Assembly: GCA_036362985.1 (NCBI GenBank)
Contig: JAYGXS010000002.1
Location: 8,251,164-8,315,163, forward strand
Direction of reading: 5' to 3'
Length of the DNA stretch: 64,000 bases
Origin: Ligula intestinalis
Taxonomy: Eukaryota; Platyhelminthes; Cestoda; Diphyllobothriidea; Diphyllobothriidae
Position numbers and translations under genes: made by a program
Part shown: positions 47,210 through 59,100 of the stretch, piece by piece
How positions within the stretch are numbered: position 1 is the first letter of the stretch
Layout of the letters: each line of letters starts with the position of its first letter
Notes under the pieces: model-generated
Told to the model about the DNA's origin: nothing
Database searches by the model: none
The model's input: only the letters and a program-made list of their open reading frames with translations

Positions 47210-47830
47210 AATGCTCTGCAAAGTAAGTTTGTACACTCTAAGGATAAGTTTGGCTATTTGGACAGAAAGGAGGTCATTTACAAGATTCCATGTAGCGGCT
47301 GCAATGCAGTTTATTGCGGACAGACAGGACGATCAGCCTCTACAGGTTTACGCGAAAATCAAAGGGGCGATATCACTTGTCCGAGGTCGCCATGCACCTA
47401 TTAGAAATTGGGCACCGATTTGCATGGAACGAAGCTTGCATTGTTGGCTCTTGTCCATACAAGAAAGGCCGCGAGTTTTTAGAAGCAATCAACTCCGACG
47501 ACTCGTGCATCAACAGGTACTTTGAATTGGAGGCGATGTACACCAACCTAAGGGAAGCATGGAAGAGACGCAAGCCTATCCGGACTAGAGGAAGTGAAAA
47601 CAAAACACAACCAACCACACGATTAATTGCGGTTGACAATTAGTTCCCCACCGACCGCATAATTACATGCGGGGTTAACCGTTTTTCCCCACTGACTGCA
47701 CAATCACTACATAAGCTTCTGTTAGCCATCATTTTTAATTAACTGATGCGTACAATTTCCATTCGTCTGACGACGACCAGGTATGCCAGCGTCGCAAATT
47801 TACACAATAAATCATTTTTTCCCAAGGAAC
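47210..47830 (+). mobile_element. PLE-C copy: GIY-YIG endonuclease end
   Basis: The sequence near 47270-47330 encodes VIYKIPCSGCNAVYCGQTGR, a clear GIY-YIG core (Y, then VYCGQTGR). After a frame shift the frame 47314-47643 gives HLSEVAMHLLEIGHRF, KKGREFLEAI and INRYFELEAMY, the typical C-terminal part. The tail at 47768-47828 ('gtctgacgacgacc', 'acaataaatcat', 'ttcccaagga') matches PLE-C tails at 6.65, 7.75 and 62.75 kb. No reverse transcriptase remains; the copy abuts the end of the PLE-A copy at 47195. Confidence 0.83.
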
Positions 47831-48560
47831 TCCTTCTACCGAACATCTAAATTTGCCCAATTAGTTCCTGTGATTCGCACGTTCACGTACCTTGACAATT
47901 GCTGAGTTGTTTTATCAACGTTGAAAGTCCTTATTTTTCGTTGAAGTGACACTCTATACTGCATGAGCTCTTAATAAACGGGACTTATTTCAAATTGAGA
48001 ATCATTAACAAACCGTGAAAGCATATAGCGCAAGAAACAAAATAACATACAACACGAATACCACAAGCAAAATATAAAATTGTAAACTTTTGGCTGGTAG
48101 AAGATTTTACGAGCTAGCATTAAAAGTACAACTTCCAATAACATGTGAAAAGAAAGGCTTATTTTGGTGTTTGACGTTGGCAATATGCGCGTTACACACA
48201 TTAATCAAAGTACGTCATATGATGAGGACTGTTCACAAGACTTTCTACTTTTTGAAGTTGCATAGTGCAACATCGCTACTTGAACGGTAAGATTGCAAAC
48301 TAAAACGCACTCTACGTGAACGCCCTGTTTGACTTTGACGACTTGTCCTTGCCGAGTGGCGGGGCGGGGTGCGGAGCACGCAAATCGAAGGTGAAATAAT
48401 GGTTTGACGAGTCGATCGAGCGCTTAGTTTACTCGCCAAAATGTAAAATAATGCCACCACAATACATTTACTGAAATTGAGTGTTTCGCTCTGTGTTCTG
48501 CATGAAGGTTTATAATTAGGCTGATCCTCCTTCAGAAAATCAAACTCAAGAATATGGCTG
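47831..48560. other. intergenic, no gene recognised
   Basis: Sequence between two PLE copies. Short frames on both strands lack recognisable domains. No repeat shared with the rest of the window was seen. Confidence 0.4.
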
Positions 48561-48564
48561 ATAG

Positions 48565-49235
48565 GAAAGAAGACAATGCGATCACTGGGACAAGACTTTT
48601 ATTCGCCGAATGTTTCGACGTCCGTCGCGGATTCATCCTCAGAGAAGATAGTATAAACAGTGGCGGAAACAGTTAATTCTTGCACAGGGAGTTGCAGTGT
48701 TTACAGGATACATTCACTATGCCAGGGCGAACTTATGACAATTAACTGCAACCCTATCGGTGACAATCGCCCCCTTGTGCACTAATTGGTCCATTGACCA
48801 CCTGGTTCCCCAGCGTTGACGATGAATGACACGTTACATTGGTTTGTAGACTGAGGGCCTGCGATCCATATATCAAAGAACTCGTGACTCACACGATTGT
48901 CGCATCTCGCGCGAATATCGGCCTCCTCAGATTTGAAGGCGTGGCAGGCTCTCATTGAAAGTGCGGCCGCAACTTGATAATTAGCATCATTTCTCCGCAT
49001 ACTGCTACCACGTGAGGAGTCTTCCAGTTTCTCTGACGCAGCTGCTTTTTCTGCAACTGCACCAGATTCTTTTAGACGGCTCTAGATGTTGCTTGCCCCG
49101 GCAGCGAGGCTTTTCGTTTCATTATCTGAAGCATAAGGCTTCCGGCCTGTGTGCGATTCCGAAGCGTCAGGCGAATAAAAGTCTTATCCTAGCAATCACA
49201 TCTTCTACTTCTTCTGAATTACATCCTAGGAATCG
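48565..49235 (-). mobile_element. PLE-A copy bracketed by inverted tails
   Basis: The frame 48782-49000 (minus) encodes NDANYQVAAALSMRACHAF, CDNRVSHEFFDIW and GPQSTNQCN, the endonuclease end. The minus-strand tail is at 48565-48660 and a second tail, in plus orientation, at 49160-49235 ('ccgaagcgtcaggcgaataa', 'tcctagcaatcacatcttc'). The body is therefore enclosed by outward-facing PLE-A tails, like the empty pairs at 7.1, 19.4 and 21.4 kb. Confidence 0.8.
48604..48650 (-). ncRNA. hammerhead-like motif in PLE-A tail
   Basis: The minus strand has CTGAGGA (fits CUGANGA), a stem II with its inner part paired (TCCG/CGGA), GAAA, the short stem III ACAT and T at the cleavage place. Pairing at the base of stem II is lost in this copy. 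Hammerhead ribozymes are known from Penelope-like elements of other animals. Confidence 0.5.
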
Positions 49236-49239
49236 CATT

Positions 49240-49875
49240 TTTGCCTGTATTGGTAATAAAGGTGAATGCAGTACTTAGTCTTGCATATTAAAGTCACGCC
49301 AACAACGTACCATATCCTCCCCTATAGTGATTTACAAATGCTGAACGATAAGAACTTGTTTTCACCGCACGACTGCTTGGCCGAAGCTACCTCCTTTGTA
49401 CCAACAGTTTAGTTGTAATAGTCATATCTAAACATCCCGAAATTCACATCGTCGTACTGTTAGAGAGAATGTTGGTGATCCTGTGGAGTAATCGAAAAAT
49501 GTGTTTGTTCATTGTGGTTTCAAATCAGGCCTCTCCATCTGCACAAAATCCAAATCGATTGTTAAATATCATTGTGCAAAAATTTAAATTTGTATAAAAA
49601 GCGCGATGTTACGCAAATAAAGTCGGGTGGGTGTATACGCAAATGGAAAACCACTGACTGACAGATCTATACTGCGGCCATGAACACCGCTAAATTACTT
49701 GCAGAGCGGTCTTACCCCTTTCTCAGTAGCTCGTAACTCGTCTGCTTTTCAAGTCTTTGCGGATTCAGTATAGGTTTCCAAAAAGTCGCCTCTTCGTCTA
49801 ATTTAAAAGTCACCAATGGCCCCCAGAGGTGAAATTCCTGCAAGCATTAGTGAGAGTTGCAGTAATTGTTGTATA
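49240..49875. other. intergenic, no gene recognised
   Basis: No frame with a recognisable domain and no shared repeat seen between the PLE-A pair and MITE-1 copy 3. Confidence 0.4.
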
Positions 49876-49879
49876 AAAT

Positions 49880-50445
49880 GGACAGTAGGCTATATAGTCT
49901 CGCTCACATACCCCTACTCCCAGCATTTTGTCCTACGAAAAATTGGTTATGGGTTTTTGGGGGCGCGGAAATTGGATAGGCAGAGAAGGAAATTTTTAGA
50001 GGCAAGTCTAAAGTGAAAAAAATGAAGTTTAATTTTTTTCTCACGGCCGATAGGAGAAAGTTGTTCCGCATGTAATTTAAAGGTGTGCGCGGCACTTCGC
50101 GCCGTGGGCTATACTTATCTAACTCCAGAATGGTGAGTTGATCCTCAGTTAAGTTGAAGAAGACGATCTCCAAACCATCATTTCTATTTTTCAGGAATCT
50201 CAAGAAACCTGCAATTTGATAATCGGTTTTTTCCGTAATACGTTAAAAGATAATACAGATAAGGAAAATCTACAGATATAAATCAACAACACTTCTAGAT
50301 ACAATTAAATAAATGCAGTTATTAAAAGACATTTCACTGCGTTTTCTAATTCCCCACCCAATAAAACTTTTATAAACACCGTTTTAGTAGCACAACATGC
50401 TGGAAGTAGGGATTAATGAGTGGAACTACATAAACTACTTTTGCC
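49880..50445 (-). mobile_element. MITE-1 copy 3, inverted
   Basis: Reverse orientation relative to copies 1, 2 and 4. The ends 'ggacagtaggctatatag' and 'ctacataaactacttttgcc' form the inverted repeat, continuing inward to 'cccctactcccagcat' and 'atgctggaagtaggg'. Internal sequence ('ctagatacaattaaataaatg') matches the reverse complement of copy 1. I could not find a convincing target duplication here, so the edges may have decayed. Confidence 0.82.
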
Positions 50446-50449
50446 AAAA

Positions 50450-53400
50450 ACTATACGTGCCTACATCAGGTATGTATACAGACTAAAGACAAGGTGATGG
50501 GGACTATACTCGATGCCTACGGTGGTGAGAAGCCGGATATTGTTCAAAATGGGATGCCTTGATTTGCTAATTCATAAGGTGCACCAAAGATGCTCATGAA
50601 ATGCACACTGGCCTCCATAGTGCATGTAAACAAAAGGTTTTTATGGTGGCATTGTTACTGGTATAAAGTTTCGATAAACGCAGACGTGAGTTTTGGAGTC
50701 AACGTTGATAATTGTTGGATTGTTCAGCGTTCGAGTAATGTCGGGGCTTGCATCGCAACTTCTGCCTTAAATTGTAAACTTATAGCCAGTGCCGATTTAA
50801 ACTGACAAATATTATTGAAAATATATTGTCAACACCGTTCGAAAAAAGAGGTTCACGTTCCACGGTTGGTTAATCAAAAGTTTACATAAATTGGGCCTAT
50901 TCAAACAAACTACGGATGCTTGAGCCAATGTAACACTATTGACTTCCAACTCAAAGCTGTGGATGCTTATTAATTAGTTATTAGAAAGCCATATTTTCAA
51001 TGCACACATGGGTGCATGATTTATTTAAGGTTACACTTTCCGAATGGGCAACTTCACATGTAACAACGCTAGTCATGCTGTGATGTTGCCCTGCAGACAA
51101 CATATTCACTACTTATATATCTTTAAAAATTACATGGATTGTTTTTTCTGGTTTCGCTTTGCAGTTATTCAAGACTAAGTGTCTTTTGCGAGAGAAAACA
51201 TGTGTTTTCGATTTATTTTATTAAAGAAACGCAATGTGCGCAACTTATCTATGATGCCTTGTATCGTATTTCACCGCAAAATATGTGTGCCCACCTTACT
51301 TTGCAAGTGCACTAAGCAAATAAGAAAATATTTACACCAAATGCCTCTTTTGCTCTGTGGCGGAGTGCCATAATTCTCCCCCCCTTTGTTCTTCAAGGCT
51401 CGCTGCCCCAAAGTCGTGTGTCATCAAAAACGACTGCTGCAATGCTTTCTTTCACTGGCACTCCCGCCCACCGAGGCTCGACCTCGCAGCTGCTTCTGGC
51501 TAACCAATAACAGTTGCGTCAGCGTCCCCCCATCTTTTGGCGTTCCTGCAGTCTGGACAGTTGACCTCAGCTCATTCAGTTCCACACTTGCATACGTGCG
51601 CACACATGCACATAAACGCACGCCCAGCTAGTCACGCTTTCTTCAGTGCCACTCTGACACGAGAAGCCGCGGCCACACAGCAGGGGGCCTTTGCAGGCTA
51701 CAACCCCCTCGGGTAATTGCAACGTACCACTCACAGACCAATTGAACTCGCTTCACAGTCATGTAAAAGCAACTGTCATCACCCCACACAATAGACAGTC
51801 CACACTCTCAGGCCTGACTGGCCGCAGTCAGGACCAGCCCTGGCTTTACCAGTGGTCACTGCCACATGAGACGGAAACTAGGAGTTCTGCACACAATAAA
51901 CCACTCCTTCTGATGACTCTCGCCGTTTACCTTTTACCTGGGGACTTCCGCCTGATGATTGTAGTGATCCGAGTGCAACCAGTACTTGTACCGCTACAGC
52001 TCTGCACCATTTCATTTTATTTTAGAAAGTTTGGATGAGGTAACCTATACAAAACAGTATTTTAAAATACAGATGCAGCGTTATAAACCCAGGTTTGACA
52101 ATAGGTAACATTTTCCTACAAAACCCGTAAATAAGGCTAACTAACAATTGTTCATTGTACCTGATTGATACATATGAGGCAAACGTGAATTCAGAAAAGT
52201 GTACAACGATTTTCTTCTCGATCAAGGAGTAAAATAAAAAATCTGGGGAGATAATTTTCTGTTATGGACTTAGGAGTTACAGGAATGAGCAGTTAAGGAA
52301 CTGCTAGCTGAGTCTTTGTCAAATATCATCAGTATTAAAGACACTGATTTGTAACCGATTTATCATCACAGATGGACCAAAACAAACCACATGTTGGCAA
52401 TATCAACACTTTAAATCCTCTAAGCATCATCTGATGCTCGTTAAGGACACTCAATTGCTTGTTTTCTGTATGGTTATGACTAGGAAGCAAAAACGTAACG
52501 TTGACCTTTCCCGTCAAAAAAGGCTTGGCAATACAATTTTAGACAAGAGATTGTTTTTGTTATTAATATGGGAGTGCCACCCTCTTTTTTAGATAAGCCG
52601 CCGATAGGGGGCCGCACAGTCACTGTGGGATGCTCTTCTCATGGGACCATCCATATCACAGGGCAGCAATTCTGACAATCGTCAACTAAGCCTCTCCGTC
52701 TACCGCTTACCATTGGAAGTTGTGTGTAGTTCAGAAAATTAGTCAGCCATCACAAGCATGCTTTTTGATAAATTTAAATTTATAGGGGAACGGGGTACAA
52801 GTTAAAGGATGCAATCAAAAATTTTTATATTTTCATACAAGTGAGGCAAGTAAATAAGTGGAAGGAGCATTGTGTAATTATCCAAAGAAAAAAAGCAGGT
52901 AATCACCGTAAAGAGCGTAAAAAGCACGATACTATGCTTAATAAATGACTGCAGATTTTGCTACTTTCACATTTTACAGACTGGCTAGCCTCTTCCTGCT
53001 GATGGAACCGCTGCTTTATAGACTGGTAATTGCAAGCTTGACCAAGTTATCTGAAATTTACCAGCTTTCTGATATCCGGTTTTCGATATAAAAATAGTGC
53101 TTTTAAAACTGATATAAACATTTCGACTCCTTTTATAGTGTTCTCTTGCTTTATGAGGCAGAGCGCTAAAGGAGCGGTGCGAATGACTTTTTCATTAGAT
53201 GGATTTTCACGCAAATTTTACATTTTATTGCTGGTGTCAACATAATTCTCGCAACCACTCATGGTTGCAAATGTTTTTTCAGTAGTGGTGATCACAAAAT
53301 TCTCAAATCACACCTACGCCCAATTTGATGTGAACACTAACGCCTGAGAAACCTTTAAGCATGTGAAATCGATGGCGTTAACACGTGATTAAAGGCAATT

Positions 53401-54720
53401 CACTCCTACCCCGACTATATGTGCCGTAAAACTGAAAGCCACGATGAAAAATAAATCTGACGTGGCTTCTTTAGCTAAGCTCAAAGCGATTGCTTTTAGC
53501 GCGCAGTTTGGCCTCACCGGTGGATTATTTTCTGAAGACACATATTTTGTAGCGATGAACATTTAAACCCATTAAACCAGAAGATCTAGCTGGGATGTCT
53601 GCACTTAACAAAGTCCATAGTAAATGAGATGATATGTTATCCTCGAGTTAGTCTTTTAAATTGGTTTCTACTTCGGCTTAAGGAGATATGAACGTAGTAG
53701 CATGCTATTTGTGCACTAGGAAAAGGAAAGGCTTATTTTCGGAACCGAAACCTTTGGTGCACCATTAGCCTCTTAACAGCAGTAGGTACTAAATGCACGG
53801 CTTTCGTAATACAGCGCTGGAGGATTTCTAAAATACCACTTAACTTAAACCAGAAAATTAGATATGTTAGCGGATAATCATGCGTTAAATGACTCAACCA
53901 ATGTGGCATAATGAAAAAACATGAAAAAACCAGAGTTTCGGATGTAATCGGCAGTACCCGCTATAAAGACCTATATTCTTTAGAGCTGCGTAAGGTTTTA
54001 TGTTGTACTCATAAACATCTACCGTATCATAAATTTAAATTCGACTGTATGTCTTGCTGTACGCCTTCTTTATCCTGTTCTTGGTCTGCAGCACGAAGAA
54101 TTTATTTTAAAAATTCCTTATAATATGCCTAATTCGTTTATTTTGGCTACTGAAATCAATAATAAATGAGTGATTTGGTAGTAAGTGGTTTACTATTTTT
54201 TTTTCAATGAGCATGCTTTTGCGTTATGTAAACATACTTTGGAAAGTAATCAATTGCAAATTCTATCCGGCTGAAGAACGTAAATAGTGCGGTTATATTT
54301 GTTGAAAACAACTAGATTTTCCTGCAAGTTGCTGCGGATTTCAATTATCCAAAGTTTAGCATTTAAGTACATAAATTTACGGTATTGATCGATTCCCCAT
54401 TAACCTCCAGGGTTCACAACCTTATCTCTAAGAGGAGGCAGGTTTTTAACCTGGCATTAAAAGAAATCTACCGGTTTGGTCACAAAAAATAATCGGTGCA
54501 ATTTCGAGGATCCGCATCATTTCAGAAAAATACCACGGTCAAATAATTTACGAGTGACCAGAAAATAGGACAACCTGGTAGACCAAACTTCCAAGAATAT
54601 GGCGGGAGCAAACGAACCGCCCGGTTCAAATCTTGGTGAATTTGGCGATGTGGGGCCTGGTGTTCATATGGAACAAGAAGAAAATACTCAAACTTTTGAG
54701 ACTTTTAAAAACGCTTCTTC
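50450..54720. other. intergenic, no gene recognised
   Basis: Mostly AT-rich. 51360-52020 is more GC-rich and contains a possible LTR-like string ('ttctgcacacaataaacc' near 51890) but no further match to the LTR family, so it is not called. Several short frames (50590, 51179, 51386, 53911) show no recognisable domain. Confidence 0.4.
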
Positions 54721-54724
54721 TTAG

Positions 54725-54895
54725 ACAGCAAATGTGTTGACTGTAAAGTTATGTACTAATGGTTTGGATCCTATCAAGAAATACGTAATGCCTCATTCCA
54801 TCCATATACAACTAGACACATAGCATTTTCTTGCGCCGGAGGAGAGATCACGTTTGATTCGAGGTGTTGCTCGCTGTATAGGGTAAGCCATTCTT
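54725..54895 (+). repeat. dispersed repeat shared with 45545-45745
   Basis: Second copy of the unidentified repeat: 'gttgactgtaaagtt', 'actaatggtttgga', 'gaggtgttgctcgctg'. Here too it follows a short 'cttcttctta' stretch, as if copied together with a PLE-A tail end. Confidence 0.5.
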
Positions 54896-54944
54896 TCCTG
54901 ATACTTCAGAGTCAATTAAAAGCCTTATTCAGGTAATAGTATTG

Positions 54945-55215
54945 CCGGCAGTGACTGGAATGGCTTTTTCTGGCTTTTTAGCCATCTTCAGCCAGTCCTT
55001 TCTAAACCAAAGTGGAGCACCACTCGAGGCTCTAAGTCACTACCTTTTTTAATCAGAGTCTAACGGCCTAATTATTGAGCCACTAGCTCTTTGTCTTGCC
55101 CGTTTACGTTGGGAGGTATCAAAATTCGTTGAAAAACGTTCATCGACCGCTAACGGAACTCACTTGTCCCACCATGCCTTATGGTCTCATTTTTCGAGCG
55201 CTAAGAGCAACCGCA
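54945..55215 (-). repeat. SINE-A copy, best preserved
   Basis: On the minus strand from 55215: head ('ataaggcatggtgggacaag', 'aacgttttt', 'cctcccaacg'), A-box region 'agtggctcaataattaggc', B-box region 'tagagcctcgagtgg', spacer, hammerhead at 54953-54997, and a short tail ('cactgccggcaatact'). The order tRNA-like part, then ribozyme, then tail defines the family. Confidence 0.83.
54953..54997 (-). ncRNA. hammerhead-ribozyme motif in SINE-A (stems I and II fully paired)
   Basis: 45 nt on the minus strand. Stem I is GACTGG/CCAGTC, six perfect pairs. The core CTGAAGA is followed by stem II TGGCT-AAAA-AGCCA, five perfect pairs, then GAAA, a short stem III region AAGCCAT and T at the expected cleavage position. 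Stem III is the weakest part: the consensus ATGGCCAT is palindromic with no loop, as in hammerheads that work as dimers, and this copy has changes in it. All conserved core bases of the family are present. Confidence 0.75.
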
Positions 55216-55254
55216 GTGGCTAGTTGTTTAGGCAGAGAATATGCAGGCGAACAC

Positions 55255-55495
55255 AAGGGAGACTGGAATGGCTATTTCTGGCTTATTAGCCGTCGTCAAC
55301 AAATTATTTCTGCTAGCGATCAGTGAAGGTTTATCAACGAATGCCAATATCTCCCGACCTATACAGGCAATGGTAAAACGGTTGACTCAGATCGAAAAAT
55401 GTCGCGAGTTCGAGCCTCGGTTTGTGCACAACTTGGGGTTAGTTATAACCAGCTGACGATGACTTTTATGTCAGAAATGGCCAGTCTTCCAGATC
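55255..55495. repeat. SINE-A head-to-head pair
   Basis: 55255-55318 is a minus-strand 3' end containing 'gactggaatggct' and 'cttattagccgtcgtc'. 55340-55495 is a plus-strand copy with 'cgcgagttcgagcctcgg' (B box) and a hammerhead region at 55453-55490 (CTGACGA, stem II TGAC/GTCA, GAAA), whose stem I is not paired. Together with 54945-55215 there are three SINE-A units in 550 bp. Confidence 0.7.
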
Positions 55496-55499
55496 TTTG

Positions 55500-56850
55500 C
55501 CGGCAATATTATTTGTCTCAACAATTAACCACTACGGTTGCTGTCAGGGGCCGAGAAATGAGAGCCAAGCCAGAGCGGGACACGTAATTTCCGTAAGCTG
55601 CCGATACACGTTCGTTAATGAATGCGAAGTACTTTTTTCATCACCATTGGCCACCACAATGGTTTTTTTATCGACGGGAGAAGCGATGCCTTGGTAGATT
55701 TGATGCAAAACTATTTGCATGCTGAATCATGTTGTGCTCAATCAAAGTGCAGGGATCTAATTACTCAAGCTTCTGGACGACCTTCTAACGCTTGTAGATT
55801 TTGAGCTACTGTTGATTTGCCGCATCTTATCTGTCTGATCTGTCCACGAATTATTTAACAGCGATTTGCGCAGATTTAAGCATTCAGATGATTCTTATAG
55901 AAGTCTGACCTCCGACTAGAGCGGGAAGCCCCTATCTTGCCGCGGTCGTCTTACCTGGAACAGTTTCAGATTCAGCTTATTTGGCGAGGGTAATAGGCAA
56001 GGCATTTAAAAACCTTATTGATTACATGCTGGTGCGTTATTGAAATTGGTAGAGGCACATGTAAAAAAATCACGATTAAATTTGTATTTACAAATAGTGA
56101 GTAGCCTTTATTTTACAAATGGCTTTGGAGTTGTTGCGGTTTTAGTTCGAGTTAATACTGTCGACGGACAACAGGGACACACGCAGTTATCCAGGCGTTG
56201 TTGAAACAGCTGTGGGAACGTGGCCATCACGATCGATTTCGGGAGGTTATTTCACCGTTGTATGGCCCACTGCGTGAAGAATTCAGAGAGGCGATTAGGC
56301 TTTGATATTTTTGCGTGCATCTTCAGTGTGTGTCCGCGAAAATGATGTGAGCGGTTTCACTGAAGCATGTTCTCAAACCGCAATCCTTTCTCAAGGCCAT
56401 GTATTACCTTGTTAACTAAAGTAAAATCATCTGTTTGTTGTCTGTGGTACAGAGAGAATACAGTTCGACATTCCATTCTTTCTATGTATGGTTGGTTTTT
56501 AGACCTCTTACTAGCTTTGTTGCGCAACGCTGCAATTTTTATAAATTTCTACCAATTTCTATCAGTGACAGACCCCTCCCCATCAATAGAATTAACGATT
56601 CCAACGGTTTCCAATGCCTTATTTTCTCTACTACCCTAAAATAAAAATGTCAAAAATATTTAGTTGCTGACGAGCTGACACTCCGGGATTGTAATCGTGA
56701 ATAATCAAAATCTTTTTTAATTAAAAAATGATAAATTATTATGGAAGCGTTTGGCTGAACAAACAAAATAACATGAAAAAGAACAAATTCAAAAACGTCG
56801 AACACAGTGACGTTTTGAATAATATAAATCCGCACGGAGGTATAGGATAG
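55500..56850. other. intergenic, no gene recognised
   Basis: Short frames only (55497-55697, 56367-56639), none with a recognisable domain, and no shared repeat seen. Confidence 0.4.
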
Positions 56851-56852
56851 TC

Positions 56853-57615
56853 CAGGGGTCGGCAACCTTTTTGACTCAGAGAGCCAAGAACGCAAATGTT
56901 TGGAAATATATTTTTGTTAGAGCCATATAATACTTTTTAAGATTTAATTGAATTCAATGTGAGTATAATAAGCCTCTAGATTTATTCTTTATAATAATGT
57001 GCTTATACTTATTATTGCTAGTTCGACTTCTGGAGCTGTATGGATTCGCTGCTGGCTTTGTAGTCTGGTTGTTAATTGGTGAGGTTAAGCTTCATGCAAG
57101 CGTCAGATTTTAGGAGTAATTTATCAGAACAGAAGGTAAGTTTCCGCTAATGGACTGTTTGCTTGCGTATGATTAAAGTGTCCCTTTGGTTGACATAAAC
57201 ACAATGGACTATAGGTGACAGGACAGGCTGGCATATGCGGGTAAGATAGCCTTGTCTGTCAGCATGGCTTTGACTAAGCTGAGATTAAGTCCGGGGGCTG
57301 TCGTGCTTTAGTAGATCGTCTATTTTAGTGAACTTGTCGCGGCTGTTGGGATGCAGGAGAAATGAAGGGTAGCTGCTCTCAGCTAGCCGGAAAGGGAACA
57401 CTGAAACCAATGCCAGGTCAAACATAAGGGGGCCGAAACATCAGAGATTGGTCGAGATTAAATTTATTTTAAAAAGCGTCTCAGCGGTGGTACCTCATTG
57501 GTGGAACCAAAGTCACAAAATCTAAAGTTTCTTATTCCAGTTTTATTTGAGGGAGCCAGACGCAATCATCAAAAGAGCCACACTTGGCTCGCGAGCCATA
57601 AGTTGCCGACCCCAG
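56853..57615. mobile_element. non-autonomous hAT element, complete, 8-bp target duplication
   Basis: The left end CAGGGGTCGGCAACCT and right end AAGTTGCCGACCCCAG form near-perfect terminal inverted repeats. The pairing continues weakly inward through 'gagagccaag' and 'gcgagcca'. Flanks GGATAGTC (56845-56852) and GGACAGTC (57616-57623) are an 8-bp duplication with one mismatch, as expected for hAT transposons. The 763-bp interior has no transposase frame. Only one copy is in this window and it is unrelated in sequence to MITE-1. Confidence 0.9.
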
Positions 57616-57862
57616 GGACAGTCCAATATAAAATTGACCAAAAATTGCCCTACGCTGAACACCACCTAATAAAAGCGATGCAAAAATACTTTCAAAATAA
57701 TTATAGTTCAGATAATTACAGACTTCGGTAAAGCAAGAGAATGAACCAGCTACAAAAGTCTTTTTTGTATGAAGTCCTGCTGCAATCATTCAGCCTTTTG
57801 AGATGCAAATAGTCTATTTTGCCTAGTTTTAGACTTGCGAGGAAAATTTAACTGAGCCTCAG

Positions 57863-58344
57863 TTATGTCCGTAATTTAATGGTAGAAAACCCTCCATAGA
57901 ATAGAGGGGTGGTTGAGTCATTGCTCGGCAACCCTTCATCACCCGCGCTGGTTACGAGTTTGATAATTACTCGGCGATTTGTCTTGCTGATAGTGTCACT
58001 GGAAGTGGCGTTTTCGCCAACGCCCGTCCGGATTGTGTCCGACTCCTCCGTCCAAGCAATCTTGGTAACAAATAAAATCAAATGATTGCGCTTGTTAACA
58101 GACTACGCGGACCGGAAAACCATAACTCAGGCAGCTTGCGGCTCACGCACTTGTCAAGTCTTGCGAAAATTCCGGCTTGTCGAACTGTGAAGGTGCAGGC
58201 GGGTCCGGTTGAATTGGCTGTTACTTGATGACAAACGTCATTTATCTTCACAGCTGTGACGAATTCGACCATGCGCGTCCACATCAATCTTCCATTTTTG
58301 CCAAGATAGTTTCTTTGTCCAACAATGCACGAGAAATTTCTCAT
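57863..58344 (-). mobile_element. PLE-A endonuclease fragment
   Basis: The frame 58078-58344 encodes VGQRNYLGKNGRL, TRMVEFVTAVKINDVCHQV, STGPACTF and ARLDKCVSRKLPELWFSGPRS, matching the PLE-A GIY-YIG domain (pattern GQxNYVGETGRL). Here the family's Glu-Thr has become Lys-Asn. The frame 57863-58081 continues with RRVIIKLVTSAGDE, parallel to RAIIKPASDADK in the 45-kb copy. Both ends are truncated. Confidence 0.8.
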
Positions 58345-58729
58345 AAAGGTCCACTATTTGCCGTTGATCGACCACTGCATTTTAAATGAGACTAAATTTC
58401 TTATTTTATTTACTTATTTTTTTATCATTGATTACAATTATATTGCTTATTAAGTTTTTGACGGGATCAATGTCTATTGGTGGTCCACAAGCACTGGACA
58501 AATTCTTCAAAGTAATGGGAAAAGTGCTCGTTTTATTGCAGATTATAATTCCATATTTTTAAAAGTATAACAGCAATTACAAAAACAATAGGCTCTTTGA
58601 AATACGTCGGACTTTAAAATACCAAATGGTGAATAGGTTCTTATTTCAGACAAAAGCCCATAGAAAATGATGTCGTATTAAAGGACAATTAATACTTTTG
58701 AGGCATTTTTTTAACAAACTGTGATTTAT

Positions 58730-59075
58730 TAAGTTGGTTTGGCAGATTTGGTTAACTTGGTTGACCCAATTGTGAAAAACTAGCGGCATTTGGTGGAATG
58801 CGAACCTGCATTTGATGGAGGCCTTTTACGCAAGCCAACGCTCTACCTACTTGAGCTACGAATTTCGCGCTTCACACCGTGAGTTTAATCACACTTTGAT
58901 CGATATTACCCGCCCGACTTTACCGCTCATACGGAATCCACCACCACAGAACAGCAATTTGACTGCCCAAGCAGGATGTCCTGAGCAATCATCAAGAATT
59001 CACCAGAATGACTTAAGATCGATTGCGCAAAAGGCCTTCCTCCTATGCGGGTTCGAATCCCGCCGAATGCCGAGT
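58730..59075. repeat. SINE-B minus copy with an outward plus-strand tRNA-like half
   Basis: 58730-59012 is a minus-strand SINE-B: head 'agtcattctggtgaattc' at the right end, tRNA-like part with 'cgtagctcaagtaggtagagc' and 'caggttcgcattcc', and tail 'aagttggtttggcagatttg' at the left. Directly after it, 59023-59075 has a plus-strand tRNA-like 3' half with a perfect B box 'gggttcgaatccc'. The same divergent layout occurs at 24845-25300. Confidence 0.75.
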
Positions 59076-59100
59076 TGTGTGAGCGGTTGTCACGTATGCT

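Noticed and set aside
51640..52010. Additional LTR copy
   Set aside because: Shares only a short 'gcacacaataaacc' string with the LTR family; not enough to call.
55453..55490. Fully intact hammerhead in the plus-strand SINE-A copy
   Set aside because: Core and stem II are good, but stem I does not pair and the stem III/cleavage region is altered, so it is only listed as part of the SINE.
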